DNA of 64,000 bases from Lyngbya sp. PCC 8106 (GTDB taxonomy: Bacteria > Cyanobacteriota > Cyanobacteriia > Cyanobacteriales > Microcoleaceae): positions 99,402 through 163,401 of the forward strand of contig NZ_AAVU01000013.1 of the NCBI RefSeq assembly GCF_000169095.1. The letters are read 5' to 3'. A program made the translations under genes and the position numbers. Shown in pieces: positions 34,642 through 43,323 of the stretch. The first letter of the stretch is position 1, and every line of letters begins with the position of its first letter. Under the pieces are notes generated by a model that was not told where the DNA came from, made no database searches, and was given only the letters and a program-made list of their open reading frames with translations.

Positions 34642-35613
34642 TTAGTGTTTAGAGGTTGAAACCCCAACGGGAACTTTAGAAATTGACTTTTTTTGCGTTT
34701 GAGAAACTGACGGTAACAAAGCTGATTTTATCCGATCTGATAACTGTTGTAAAAACGTTAAGGCAACGGGTTCGAGTTTGCGCTTAGAAATCGGTTCGAT
34801 CAACTTATCGAAAGGATTCAAATCTACGATATATTGACCTATTTTAACGCCAAGAGGTTCTAGATGTTTTCCGGGTATTTCTTGATGAATTAAGTTTTGG
34901 TTTTTAAGTTGCTGAATAAACCAGTAAACCCCTTTTTGTTTATTGTTATCATTTCCGGCAATATCATCAGATTTAAACGAAATTAAACCCGTAATATTAA
35001 ACAGTTGACTGCGATCAATCATACACTCAATTTGAGTACGACTCGGTAACACGCCCCAACCCATTTGATCGATAAAATGAGCGAGAGATTGAATGGGAAT
35101 CGCACTTTCTGTATCACTAATATCAGGGGCGAGTAACAGCGAGGGTTGATTGAAAATTGCCTTTTTATCACCTAAGCGACGGCGAATTGTGTCAAGTTGT
35201 TTTTGGGAGATACAGTCTTGAAAGTAAGTTAACCCCTTTTTGTCGCTCAAAAGTTCTAGCAAAGCGATATATTTGCAGCCTAAACTATGACCGACCCATA
35301 AATAGTTAGAGTTTTCTAAATAGAATTTTCCGTCATAACCTGCGGCTTTTGCTTTTTCAACCAGTAAATTTTGTAACTCGTTTTGTTCTTCTAATAAACT
35401 CAGTGCAACGGACCAATGACGAAAGGTAAATCGAAAGGGAATTGCAACGATAGTATAACCGGATTCAAATAATGTTTGCAGAAAATAGCGATAAGATAAG
35501 GTTGGGAATGAACCAAAAAACGCGCCACCAATAAATCTAATTACGCCTTTGGGTTGAGGATGGAAAGCAACCCAGCTAAAGCCTAAAGGTTCAAAGCGAA
35601 GTTGAGTAGACAT
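34642..35613 (-). CDS. DUF1350 family α/β-hydrolase-like protein
   Basis: The product has 323 residues of DUF1350, conserved in cyanobacteria and plastids. It begins FEPLGFSWVAFHPQPKGVIRF with FIGGAFFGSFPTLSYRYFLQ, and has the α/β-hydrolase nucleophile elbow YLWVGHSLGCKYIALLELL (Ser in GHSLG near residue 110). LLLAPDISDTESAIP follows near 157. A lipase or esterase activity is possible but unproved. There is no signal peptide. It is a single gene, whose stop lies directly next to the palindromic repeat. Confidence 0.85.
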   Translation of the reverse strand: MSTQLRFEPLGFSWVAFHPQPKGVIRFIGGAFFGSFPTLSYRYFLQTLFESGYTIVAIPFRFTFRHWSVALSLLEEQNELQNLLVEKAKAAGYDGKFYLENSNYLWVGHSLGCKYIALLELLSDKKGLTYFQDCISQKQLDTIRRRLGDKKAIFNQPSLLLAPDISDTESAIPIQSLAHFIDQMGWGVLPSRTQIECMIDRSQLFNITGLISFKSDDIAGNDNNKQKGVYWFIQQLKNQNLIHQEIPGKHLEPLGVKIGQYIVDLNPFDKLIEPISKRKLEPVALTFLQQLSDRIKSALLPSVSQTQKKSISKVPVGVSTSKH

Positions 35614-35848
35614 AGTTTAACCCGAGTGTGATTAAAAGCAAGTTGACTAACCTATCTCTAACTTAACGTTTGTTATAGAGTGATGAACAGTCGCTTTTTT
35701 GCAGTAACTCGGATGAGTGACACTCATTTGTGCTTTCAATCTTTCCCAAAAACCCGGTTTCTATTTAACATAAAAAAAGGCGAGTATTTTTAATACTCAC
35801 CCCCTATTTTAACGAATTCAACAATAGAAAAGAATCAAGTCAACTCAA

Positions 35849-37231
35849 TTAACTTTGAGTAACAGCTTCTTTTTCCTGAGAGGCTAAAAACTTCTCTAAC
35901 TCGGTTAACGCATCCGCATCAACTTTCGTTTGCATTGGGCAGAATTTAGGCCCACACATTGAACAAAATTCAGCCGTTTTGTAGATATCCGCAGGTAAGG
36001 TTTCATCGTGATATTCACGGGCGCGATCCGGGTCGAGAGCCAGATCAAACTGACGGTTCCAATCGAAGTTATAACGGGCTTCAGACAGTTGATCATCGCG
36101 ATCGCGGGCGCCCGGACGATGACGGGCAATATCAGCCGCGTGAGCCGCAATTTTATAGGCAATTAAACCATTGCGAACGTCTTCAGCATCGGGTAAACCG
36201 AGGTGTTCTTTTGGTGTCACATAACACAACATTGCGGTACCATACCAACCGGCCATTGCCGCCCCAATTGCAGAGGTAATATGGTCATAACCGGGCGCAA
36301 TATCTGTTACTAACGGCCCCAAAACATAGAAGGGTGCTTCTGAACATTCCTCCATTTGTTTTTTAACATTAAACTCAATTTGATCCATCGGTACATGACC
36401 CGGCCCTTCTACCATAACTTGAACATCATGTTCCCAAGCGCGACGAGTTAATTGTCCGAGGGTTTTCAATTCAGCTAACTGTGCTTCATCGGAGGCATCA
36501 TGTTGACAACCCGGACGTAAAGAATCCCCTAAACTAAAGGAAACATCGTATTTCTTGAAGATTTCAATAATCTCATCAAAGTGAGTATAAAGGGGATTTT
36601 GTTTGTGGTGATGTAGCATCCAACGAGCAATAATTCCGCCACCGCGAGAGACAATTCCGGTAATTCGATTACGAACAAGCGGCAAATGTTCAATTAAAAT
36701 TCCCGCATGAATTGTCATATAATCGACACCTTGTTGGGCGTGTTTTTCGATAATATGCAGGAAATCTTCAGCCGTTAATTTTTCAATGCTGCCGTGAACA
36801 CTTTCCATTGCTTGATAAATCGGCACTGTACCAATTGGCACGGGAGAAGCGTTAATAATAGCTGTGCGAATTACATCTAAATCCCCACCGCCTGTAGACA
36901 GATCCATGACGGTATCTGCGCCATATTTAACCGCGAGATTGAGTTTATCAACTTCTTGATTAATATCAGAAGAATTCGGCGACGCACCCAAATTAGCATT
37001 CACCTTACATTTAGAAGCAATCCCGATACACATCGGCTCTAAATTGGTATGATTAATATTAGCCGGAATAATCATCCGACCTCGGGCAACTTCATCGCGA
37101 ATCAATTCAACCGGGAGTTTTTCCCGCTTGGCAACATAGTGCATTTCCTCTGTTAAAACACCTTGACGGGCGTAGTGCATTTGTGAAACATTGGCTTGAC
37201 CACGCCGCAGGTTAACCCATTCTGTTCTCAT
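35849..37231 (-). CDS. thiC: phosphomethylpyrimidine synthase
   Basis: The product has 460 residues. ThiC is a radical-SAM enzyme that converts aminoimidazole ribotide to HMP-phosphate in thiamine synthesis. The C-terminal cluster motif CSMCGPKFCPM (CXXCXXXXC) is intact, with MVEGPGHVP and DMTIHAG-like segments typical of the family. The length fits cyanobacterial ThiC. The ATG is preceded by AGAGG at good spacing. A TPP riboswitch lies just upstream, so expression should fall when thiamine pyrophosphate is abundant. Confidence 0.98.
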   Translation of the reverse strand: MRTEWVNLRRGQANVSQMHYARQGVLTEEMHYVAKREKLPVELIRDEVARGRMIIPANINHTNLEPMCIGIASKCKVNANLGASPNSSDINQEVDKLNLAVKYGADTVMDLSTGGGDLDVIRTAIINASPVPIGTVPIYQAMESVHGSIEKLTAEDFLHIIEKHAQQGVDYMTIHAGILIEHLPLVRNRITGIVSRGGGIIARWMLHHHKQNPLYTHFDEIIEIFKKYDVSFSLGDSLRPGCQHDASDEAQLAELKTLGQLTRRAWEHDVQVMVEGPGHVPMDQIEFNVKKQMEECSEAPFYVLGPLVTDIAPGYDHITSAIGAAMAGWYGTAMLCYVTPKEHLGLPDAEDVRNGLIAYKIAAHAADIARHRPGARDRDDQLSEARYNFDWNRQFDLALDPDRAREYHDETLPADIYKTAEFCSMCGPKFCPMQTKVDADALTELEKFLASQEKEAVTQS

Positions 37232-37253
37232 GTTTAATTCCCTCTGGTGATAG

Positions 37254-37330
37254 CTTCCCTACGCCGGTACTAACCGGACTCAGGTTCCAAGGGTGTCGTC
37301 TCAGCCTGGACTTCGCAGGCACCCCTAGCT
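37254..37330 (-). promoter_or_regulatory. TPP (thi-box) riboswitch upstream of thiC
   Basis: Reading the minus strand, the leader contains AGGGGTGCCTGCG, then the conserved CTGAGA (GGCTGAGACGACACCC), then CCTTGGAACCTGA. It closes with CCGGTTAGTACCGGCGTAGGGAAG. These are the P2-J2/3-P3 and P4-P5 elements of the TPP aptamer in the right order. It ends about 22 bases before the thiC ATG, so it probably acts by hiding the ribosome-binding site. Confidence 0.96.
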
Positions 37331-37514
37331 TATTAGGTGTTGATGGTATCACAAATCGGGGGACTTTGCAGAAGACAAGCCAGAACATCGGAGAAAAAGT
37401 CTGGTGAGATGCAATCTGTATTAAAATCTATTGTAATAATTGTGATTATTTGACGATAAATTGCGTCAAACTCTTTTAAGTGTTACACAGACTTTAGAAG
37501 TTAGAGTAGAAAGC

Positions 37515-38984
37515 ATGGAATTTCGAGTTATAGATACCCCTCGCATTGATTGGACGGGAGATGCCCTAGCAGTGGGTATATTTGAACATGAAGTAGATTT
37601 ATCGGGTGAGTTAGCCCAACTCGACGAAAAACTCGCAGGCACTTTGAAAGAGTTGATCGAAGAAACTGAATTTGATGGGAAGCCTAACAGCAGTGCTTCC
37701 ACTCGGGTTGGCAGTAACAGCCCCATCCGCAAAGTGATTTTAGTGGGTTTGGGTTCATCGGAGAACTTATCGTTAGATACCCTACGTTTAGCCGCTGCAA
37801 CAGCAGGACGTCTAGCCAAAACGATTAAATGTAAAACCCTCGCTTTAAGTTTACCTGTCTATGAAACGCCTGATCAAACGACTCAAGCTTTAGTAGAAGG
37901 GGTTGAACTGGCATTGTATCAAGACAACCGTTTTAAGTCAGAAACCGAAGACAAAGGCCCCGCAATTGAACGGGTAGAATTATTAGGTTTAGCTGGAACA
38001 GAAGAGGCAATTATTCGCGCTCAAAATATCTGTTCAGGGGTCTTTTTAGCCCGAGAATTAGTTGCAGCCCCCGCCAATGAAATTAACCCGATTACGATGG
38101 CAGAAATGGCGGAAGCTTTAGCCACAGAATATGGGTTTGATATCGAAATCTTAGAAAAAGAAGACTGTGAAAAGTTGGGAATGGGTGCATTTTTAGGCGT
38201 TGCCCAAGCCTCTGATATGCCGCCAAAATTCATTCATTTGACTTACAAACCGTCAGGAACTCCGAAGCGCAAATTAGCGATTATTGGCAAAGGATTAACC
38301 TTTGATTCGGGTGGATTAAACCTGAAAGTTGGGGCGAGTAGTATTGAAATGATGAAAACCGACATGGGCGGTGCCGGGGCAACTTTTGGGGCGGCTAAAG
38401 CCATTGGTTTGTTAAAACCTGATGTGGAAGTACATTTTATTAGTGCCGTCACAGAGAATATGATTAGCGGTCGGGCAATGCACCCTGGAGACTTTCTAAC
38501 TGCATCGAATGGTAAAACAATTGAAGTCAATAATACTGATGCTGAAGGCCGTTTAACGTTGGCTGATGCGTTAGTTTTTACGGATAAATTGGGTGTGGAT
38601 GCAATGGTTGATTTAGCCACTTTAACCGGGGCTTGTGTTGTGGCGTTGGGGAATGATATTGCCGGATTATGGAGTCCGAATGATGACTTAGCAAGTCAGT
38701 TAGAAACAGCATCAAAATCCACAGGTGAAAAACTCTGGCGAATGCCGATTGAGGAGAAGTATTTTGAAGGGTTAAAAGCTGTTCATGCAGACATGAAAAA
38801 TACAGGGCCGAGACAAGGTGGGGCAATTACAGCCACCCTATTTTTAAAGCAGTTTGTTGAGAAAACAGCTTGGGCGCATTTAGACGTTGCCGGACCTGTT
38901 TGGACAGACAAAGATAGTGGGTATAACAGCACAGGTGCAACGGGGTTTGCTGTGCGACTTTTGGTTAATTGGGTGCTTCAATAG
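37515..38984 (+). CDS. pepA: leucyl aminopeptidase (M17)
   Basis: About 489 residues from ATG 37515, giving MEFRVIDTPRIDW; the open frame reaches back to a TTG at 37461, which I consider too far. It is a cytosolic hexameric Zn/Mn aminopeptidase that removes N-terminal residues. M17 motifs are clear: IGKGLTFDSGGLNLKVG, MKTDMGGAGATFGAAKA, and the signature NNTDAEGRLTLADALVF with metal and catalytic residues. The C-terminus holds TGPRQGGAITATLFLKQF and WAHLDVAGP. It is divergent from thiC and a single gene. Confidence 0.96.
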   Translation: MEFRVIDTPRIDWTGDALAVGIFEHEVDLSGELAQLDEKLAGTLKELIEETEFDGKPNSSASTRVGSNSPIRKVILVGLGSSENLSLDTLRLAAATAGRLAKTIKCKTLALSLPVYETPDQTTQALVEGVELALYQDNRFKSETEDKGPAIERVELLGLAGTEEAIIRAQNICSGVFLARELVAAPANEINPITMAEMAEALATEYGFDIEILEKEDCEKLGMGAFLGVAQASDMPPKFIHLTYKPSGTPKRKLAIIGKGLTFDSGGLNLKVGASSIEMMKTDMGGAGATFGAAKAIGLLKPDVEVHFISAVTENMISGRAMHPGDFLTASNGKTIEVNNTDAEGRLTLADALVFTDKLGVDAMVDLATLTGACVVALGNDIAGLWSPNDDLASQLETASKSTGEKLWRMPIEEKYFEGLKAVHADMKNTGPRQGGAITATLFLKQFVEKTAWAHLDVAGPVWTDKDSGYNSTGATGFAVRLLVNWVLQ

Positions 38985-39111
38985 TTCCCGTTTAACTTAC
39001 GGTTATGGCAGAGTAATCTGTAACGGCTAAAAATTTTAGGCTGCAATATATTTAACTTTAGGAGAGAAAATGCAGCCTAAAAAATAATTGTATTCGCCAA
39101 TAAAATGCTGA

Positions 39112-39396
39112 GATTTAAGTGAGAGTGCGAAAGCATTTATCCTGATTTTATTCACCGATATCTTCGTCGGATTTCACTCGCAACACGGTTGGGAAGTTTT
39201 ATTAGAAGGAGTTTCGAGTCACTTTGGTATTGCAGCAAACCATAACTTTATCTTTCTGTTTATTGTTACATTTCCCGTCATCTTAGACACCATTTTTAAA
39301 TATTGGATTTTCCGCTATCTCAACCAGATTTCGCCCTCAGCCGTTGCGACACTCAAAAATATGAACGAGTCAATCAAAAAGGTGATAAGATACTGA
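39112..39396 (+). pseudogene. pcxA: 3' fragment of pcxA (CemA-like proton extrusion protein)
   Basis: An open frame without a start codon runs from a TGA at 39109 to a TGA at 39394. It encodes ESAKAFILILFTDIFVGFHS, then QHGWEVLLEGVSSHFGIAAN and FIFLFIVTFPVILDTIFKYW, and ends IFRYLNQISPSAVATLKNMNE plus 7 residues. This is the C-terminal quarter of PcxA, the cyanobacterial homologue of chloroplast CemA, with its last membrane helices. The upstream three quarters are missing, since pepA lies directly before it. It is therefore a remnant of a truncated or translocated gene. Confidence 0.8.
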
Positions 39397-39486
39397 CAGT
39401 TTTATCAGTCAACTCAAATCAGAACATTAGGCGATCGCTAAAATGTTATAGTATTTTAAAAAGCAACGTTCAGAGAAATTGTACCA

Positions 39487-40263
39487 ATGACAATTACTCA
39501 TCCGAATGAACTCGATATTACTTCACTTCCGGATCACACCCAACTTCCGGAGTCTGATGGTACTTTCGTGAAAAACTTCCAAGAACATCCCCAGAGTATT
39601 CTATTAACCGATTCAATCCGATCTACCCTAGATCAACTTCATTCTGACGGACAATATGCTATTGGTCAAGATTGTGGCATTTATTGGCGATTAACAGAAC
39701 CTCCCGAAAGAGGCGCTGAAGCACCCGACTGGTTTTATGTTCCTCATGTTTCTCCGTTGCTCAATGGACAAGTGCGACGTTCTTATGTATTGTGGCAAGA
39801 ATATATAGCACCTTTGATTGTTTTAGAGTTTGTTTCTGGGAATGGTTTTGAGGAACGAGATCAAACTCCACCCCCTTCTTTAAATCCTGATAATGGCAGA
39901 AAAGCAGGTAAATTTTGGGTGTATGAACAAGGCATTCGAGTTCCTTTTTATGGAATTTATGAAGTCAAAAAAGCCTCGATTGAAATGTATCATTTAGTTG
40001 AAAATCGTTATGAACGATTAGAACCAAACGAACGCAATCATTATCCAATTTCACAAATTGGGGTGGAATTAGGAATATGGCAAGGGCGTTATGGGAATAT
40101 GGAATTACCCTGGATGCGGTGGTGGGATAGCGAAGGGAATTTGTTGTTAACTGGGGATGAACGCGCAGAAACCGAACGACAACGTGCTGAAACCGAACGA
40201 CAACGGGCTGAACGATTAGCAGAACGATTGCGAGAAATGGGAGTTAATCCCGATGAAATATAG
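39487..40263 (+). CDS. Uma2 family (DUF820) putative endonuclease with a coiled tail
   Basis: The product has 258 residues. The Uma2 core is visible: DWFYVPHVSPLLNGQVRRSY, with Asp in place of the usual PD, then APLIVLEFVSGNGFEERDQT and FWVYEQGIRVPFYGIYEVKK. This is the large cyanobacterial subfamily that ends in a charged coiled coil. Here the tail has the repeat AETERQR twice, then AERLAERLREMGVNPDEI, a very common ending in these paralogues. Function unproved. The ATG at 39487 gives a normal N-terminus. It precedes the secreted haemagglutinin-like gene. Confidence 0.88.
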   Translation: MTITHPNELDITSLPDHTQLPESDGTFVKNFQEHPQSILLTDSIRSTLDQLHSDGQYAIGQDCGIYWRLTEPPERGAEAPDWFYVPHVSPLLNGQVRRSYVLWQEYIAPLIVLEFVSGNGFEERDQTPPPSLNPDNGRKAGKFWVYEQGIRVPFYGIYEVKKASIEMYHLVENRYERLEPNERNHYPISQIGVELGIWQGRYGNMELPWMRWWDSEGNLLLTGDERAETERQRAETERQRAERLAERLREMGVNPDEI

Positions 40264-40399
40264 CTAAAAAGTGATGTCAAACTTATTCATTAAACCTCTT
40301 GGAAACCCCTTAGAAGTCAATCCTGGCACCCGGAGTGCAACGAAGCATTTAGGGAATTTTTGCATTCGCTTCAACTCATGGATACCCGTCAAACTCACA

Positions 40400-43234
40400 A
40401 TGACAGACAGAGAATTCTGCAAGAGGTTGATGACATTTTTGACAATTTCACCTTTTGTTTGGGGCTTGTTTTCCTCTGTCGCCACAGCGCAAGTTATCCC
40501 CGACCAAACCTTACCTGATAATACCATTGTTACTCCAGAAGGCAACATCTTTAGAGTCGAAGGCGGAACTCAAGCTGGAGGAAATTTATTTCATAGTTTT
40601 CAAGACTTTTCTATCCAAACGGGAAGCGGTGTTTTTTTCAACAATGCCGTTAATATTCAAAATATTATCAGTCGAGTTACAGGCGGAAATCTCTCTTTAA
40701 TCGATGGTTTAATCCAAGCTAACGGCACCGCCAATTTATTTTTACTCAATCCGAGTGGGATTCTTTTCGGGCCGAATGCCCAACTCAATATCGGGGGTTC
40801 ATTTGTTAGCAGTACCGCCAACAGTTTAATCTTTAACGATGGGCAAGTTTTCAGCGCCATTAATCCCCAAAATCCGCCTTTATTGAGTGTCAATGTTCCC
40901 ATTGGTTTACAATTTGGCTCAAGTCCGAGTGCAATTACCAATCGTTCCCAAGCCATCGGAATTGGTTTAGATAGCAATCCCGCCCCCACAGGTTTACAAG
41001 TTCAACCCGGACAAAATATTACATTAGTCGGTGGAAATATTAACTTAGAAGGCGGAAATCTCACCGCTTTTGGAGGTCAAGTCGAACTCGGAACAGTTCG
41101 CAATGGGATTTGGGAGTTGGGAAGCGGTACCTCTATTACCTCAGCCGCTTCAGGAAACATTTTATTATCAGAAAATAGCCAAGTAACAACGAGCGGTTTA
41201 AGTGGCGGCGCTATAAATCTACAAAGTGGAAATATTACCCTAACAGGCGGTTCAGGACTCTCCGCGAATACCTTGGGAGATTTTGACGGAAGCGGAATTA
41301 ATCTTCAAGCTTTTGAAGTTAATATTCAAAACCAAGCCTTCTTATCAGCTTCTACATTTGTAGGTACAGGTGCAGCAGGCGGAATTACAATTAACGCAGA
41401 CAAAGTAACAATAACTGGAACAACCCCCTTTCAACTCGTTTCTCAACTCCTCGCCTTAGGCGACCCCGAACAAGCCGAGTCTATCTCATTTGACCCGTTA
41501 AAGCCCCCAGATGGTTTATACAGCCTTAGCGGAGGCGCAGGGGATGCGGGAGACGTGACCATCAATGCCAATCAACTGATAGTTCGAGATGGTGCCGGAA
41601 TTCTAACCACGGCTTTAGGTACCGGAAAAGGTGGAAATATTACCCTCAATGTTCAGTCCGCCGAACTGAGTAACGGTTCTCTACTGGTTACAGGAACCGT
41701 CGGCGCCGGGGACGCAGGTGACTTAAACATAAACGCCAACCAACTGCGAGTGATTACAGGAACTTCACTGAGTACCACCCCCAATAGTTCCACAGAAGCA
41801 GGTCAAGGGGGAAACGCCACAATCAATGCAGATTTTGTCGAATTCAGTGGCACCCCCGCAGGTGCTATGGTCCCCGCAGGTATCTTTACCGCTACCTTGG
41901 GGTTAGGCGATGCCGGAGATTTAACCATTAACGCCCGACAACTCCGAGTTGCAGACGGCGCCCAGGTTTCGAGTTCAGCATCGGGGGCTGGAAAAGGCGG
42001 AAATCTAACTGTGAATGCCACAGACATTGAATTAACGGGGATATCTCCAGATGGGCGGTTTATTACGGGTTTATTAACGTCTTCGTCGCTGTTAACGGTA
42101 CAAGGACAGCAAGGAACGGCACCGGCTGGCGATTTAAACGTTAATACCCGTCGCTTGGTGGTGCGGGATGGCTCTCAAATTTCTGCGGCCACAGGGGGCG
42201 AAGGAGCAGCCGGAAATTTAACGATTAACGCGGCTGAATCCATTCAGGTGATTGGGGTAACAACGAACGCAGACCCCACAGTAGAATCCGTTTCCTTTGG
42301 CGTGGTTGGTGACGGGATTATTCCCAGTGCGATTGAATCTAATACCAGCGGGGAGGGGAATGCAGGCAATTTAAACATTACCACCAATCGCTTAACCATA
42401 CGGGATGGGGCAGAGGTGGGTGTGCGGGGAACTCGTCAAGGTTCAGCCGGAAACTTAAATATTACCACCCAGGCAATTATTTTAGACAATGAAGGGGCGA
42501 TTAGTGGGGCGACGGCTTCGGGTGGTCAGGGAAACGTCACTTTACAAACTCAGGCGTTAGAATTGCGTCGAGGAAGTCGAATTACAACCAATTCGGGAAC
42601 GGCTAACGGCGGAAATATTACCATTGAGACTCAGACGTTGGTGGCTATTGAGAATAGTGATATTACCGCCAATGCTCAACAGGGAATGGGTGGACGAGTC
42701 AGCATCAATGCTCAAGGCGTATTTGGGACTGAGTTTCGTCAACAGACAACCCCCAAAAGTGATATTACCGCAACCAGCGAGTTAGGGGCAGAATTTAGCG
42801 GCGCGGTGGAGATTAATCGCCCGGAAACCGATGCAAATTCGGCTTTAGCAGATTTACCAACAACCATTGTAGACCCTAGCACTTTAGTCGTTTCGGGTTG
42901 TGCGAGTTTTGCTGACAGTGAATTTATTATTACAGGACGGGGCGGTTTACCTCCGAGTCCAAGTGATTCTCTCAGTAGTGATGCGGTGGTTGTAGATTGG
43001 ATTGATGCGGTAATTCGTCCTGATTTGAACCCAAAATCCGCCACTGATAATCCCCAACATTCCCTCAGAAATACCCCCTCAACGACTCAGCAGACTCCTC
43101 TGATTGAAGCACAGGGCTGGATTGTTCGTCCCAATGGCATCGTTGAACTGGTGGCTGTTCCTGCTGATGTTACACCCCATGGTTCAGGACTGGTGGCTGT
43201 TCCTTGTCAGGGTTCTTTGAAACCGCAAGCATAA
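40400..43234 (+). CDS. filamentous haemagglutinin-type secreted protein (TPS domain)
   Basis: About 944 residues from the ATG at 40400, MTDREFCKRLMTFLTISPFV; the frame is open from 40271, but this start gives a proper signal peptide ending SSVATAQ. The TPS/haemagglutinin activity domain follows (IFRVEGGTQAGGNLFHSFQD, FFNNAVNIQNIISRVTGG, NLFLLNPSGILFGPNAQL). A long right-handed β-helix with repeated GDAGDLTINARQLRV-type units runs to about residue 850. It should be exported to the cell surface by a TpsB-type outer-membrane transporter, none of which is in the window. The C-terminal region has a single Cys and a Pro/Ser tail. Confidence 0.88.
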   Translation: MTDREFCKRLMTFLTISPFVWGLFSSVATAQVIPDQTLPDNTIVTPEGNIFRVEGGTQAGGNLFHSFQDFSIQTGSGVFFNNAVNIQNIISRVTGGNLSLIDGLIQANGTANLFLLNPSGILFGPNAQLNIGGSFVSSTANSLIFNDGQVFSAINPQNPPLLSVNVPIGLQFGSSPSAITNRSQAIGIGLDSNPAPTGLQVQPGQNITLVGGNINLEGGNLTAFGGQVELGTVRNGIWELGSGTSITSAASGNILLSENSQVTTSGLSGGAINLQSGNITLTGGSGLSANTLGDFDGSGINLQAFEVNIQNQAFLSASTFVGTGAAGGITINADKVTITGTTPFQLVSQLLALGDPEQAESISFDPLKPPDGLYSLSGGAGDAGDVTINANQLIVRDGAGILTTALGTGKGGNITLNVQSAELSNGSLLVTGTVGAGDAGDLNINANQLRVITGTSLSTTPNSSTEAGQGGNATINADFVEFSGTPAGAMVPAGIFTATLGLGDAGDLTINARQLRVADGAQVSSSASGAGKGGNLTVNATDIELTGISPDGRFITGLLTSSSLLTVQGQQGTAPAGDLNVNTRRLVVRDGSQISAATGGEGAAGNLTINAAESIQVIGVTTNADPTVESVSFGVVGDGIIPSAIESNTSGEGNAGNLNITTNRLTIRDGAEVGVRGTRQGSAGNLNITTQAIILDNEGAISGATASGGQGNVTLQTQALELRRGSRITTNSGTANGGNITIETQTLVAIENSDITANAQQGMGGRVSINAQGVFGTEFRQQTTPKSDITATSELGAEFSGAVEINRPETDANSALADLPTTIVDPSTLVVSGCASFADSEFIITGRGGLPPSPSDSLSSDAVVVDWIDAVIRPDLNPKSATDNPQHSLRNTPSTTQQTPLIEAQGWIVRPNGIVELVAVPADVTPHGSGLVAVPCQGSLKPQA

Positions 43235-43323
43235 ACCCCGAAAAGAAAGCTAGAATTTACCATCATTGTTGTCTTATGATTAACCTGTTTAATCAATGTA
43301 GACGTTAATCTCATGGAGCAGTA

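Noticed and set aside
37461..37514. N-terminal 18-residue extension of PepA from a TTG start
   Set aside because: The ATG at 37515 gives the normal family N-terminus, and the TTG has no better ribosome-binding sequence.
39303..39509. 68-residue plus-strand ORF over the pcxA fragment
   Set aside because: It is out of frame with the clear PcxA-like peptide and resembles no protein.
40271..40399. N-terminal 43-residue extension of the haemagglutinin-type protein
   Set aside because: It would place a signal peptide internally. The ATG at 40400 gives a normal signal peptide.
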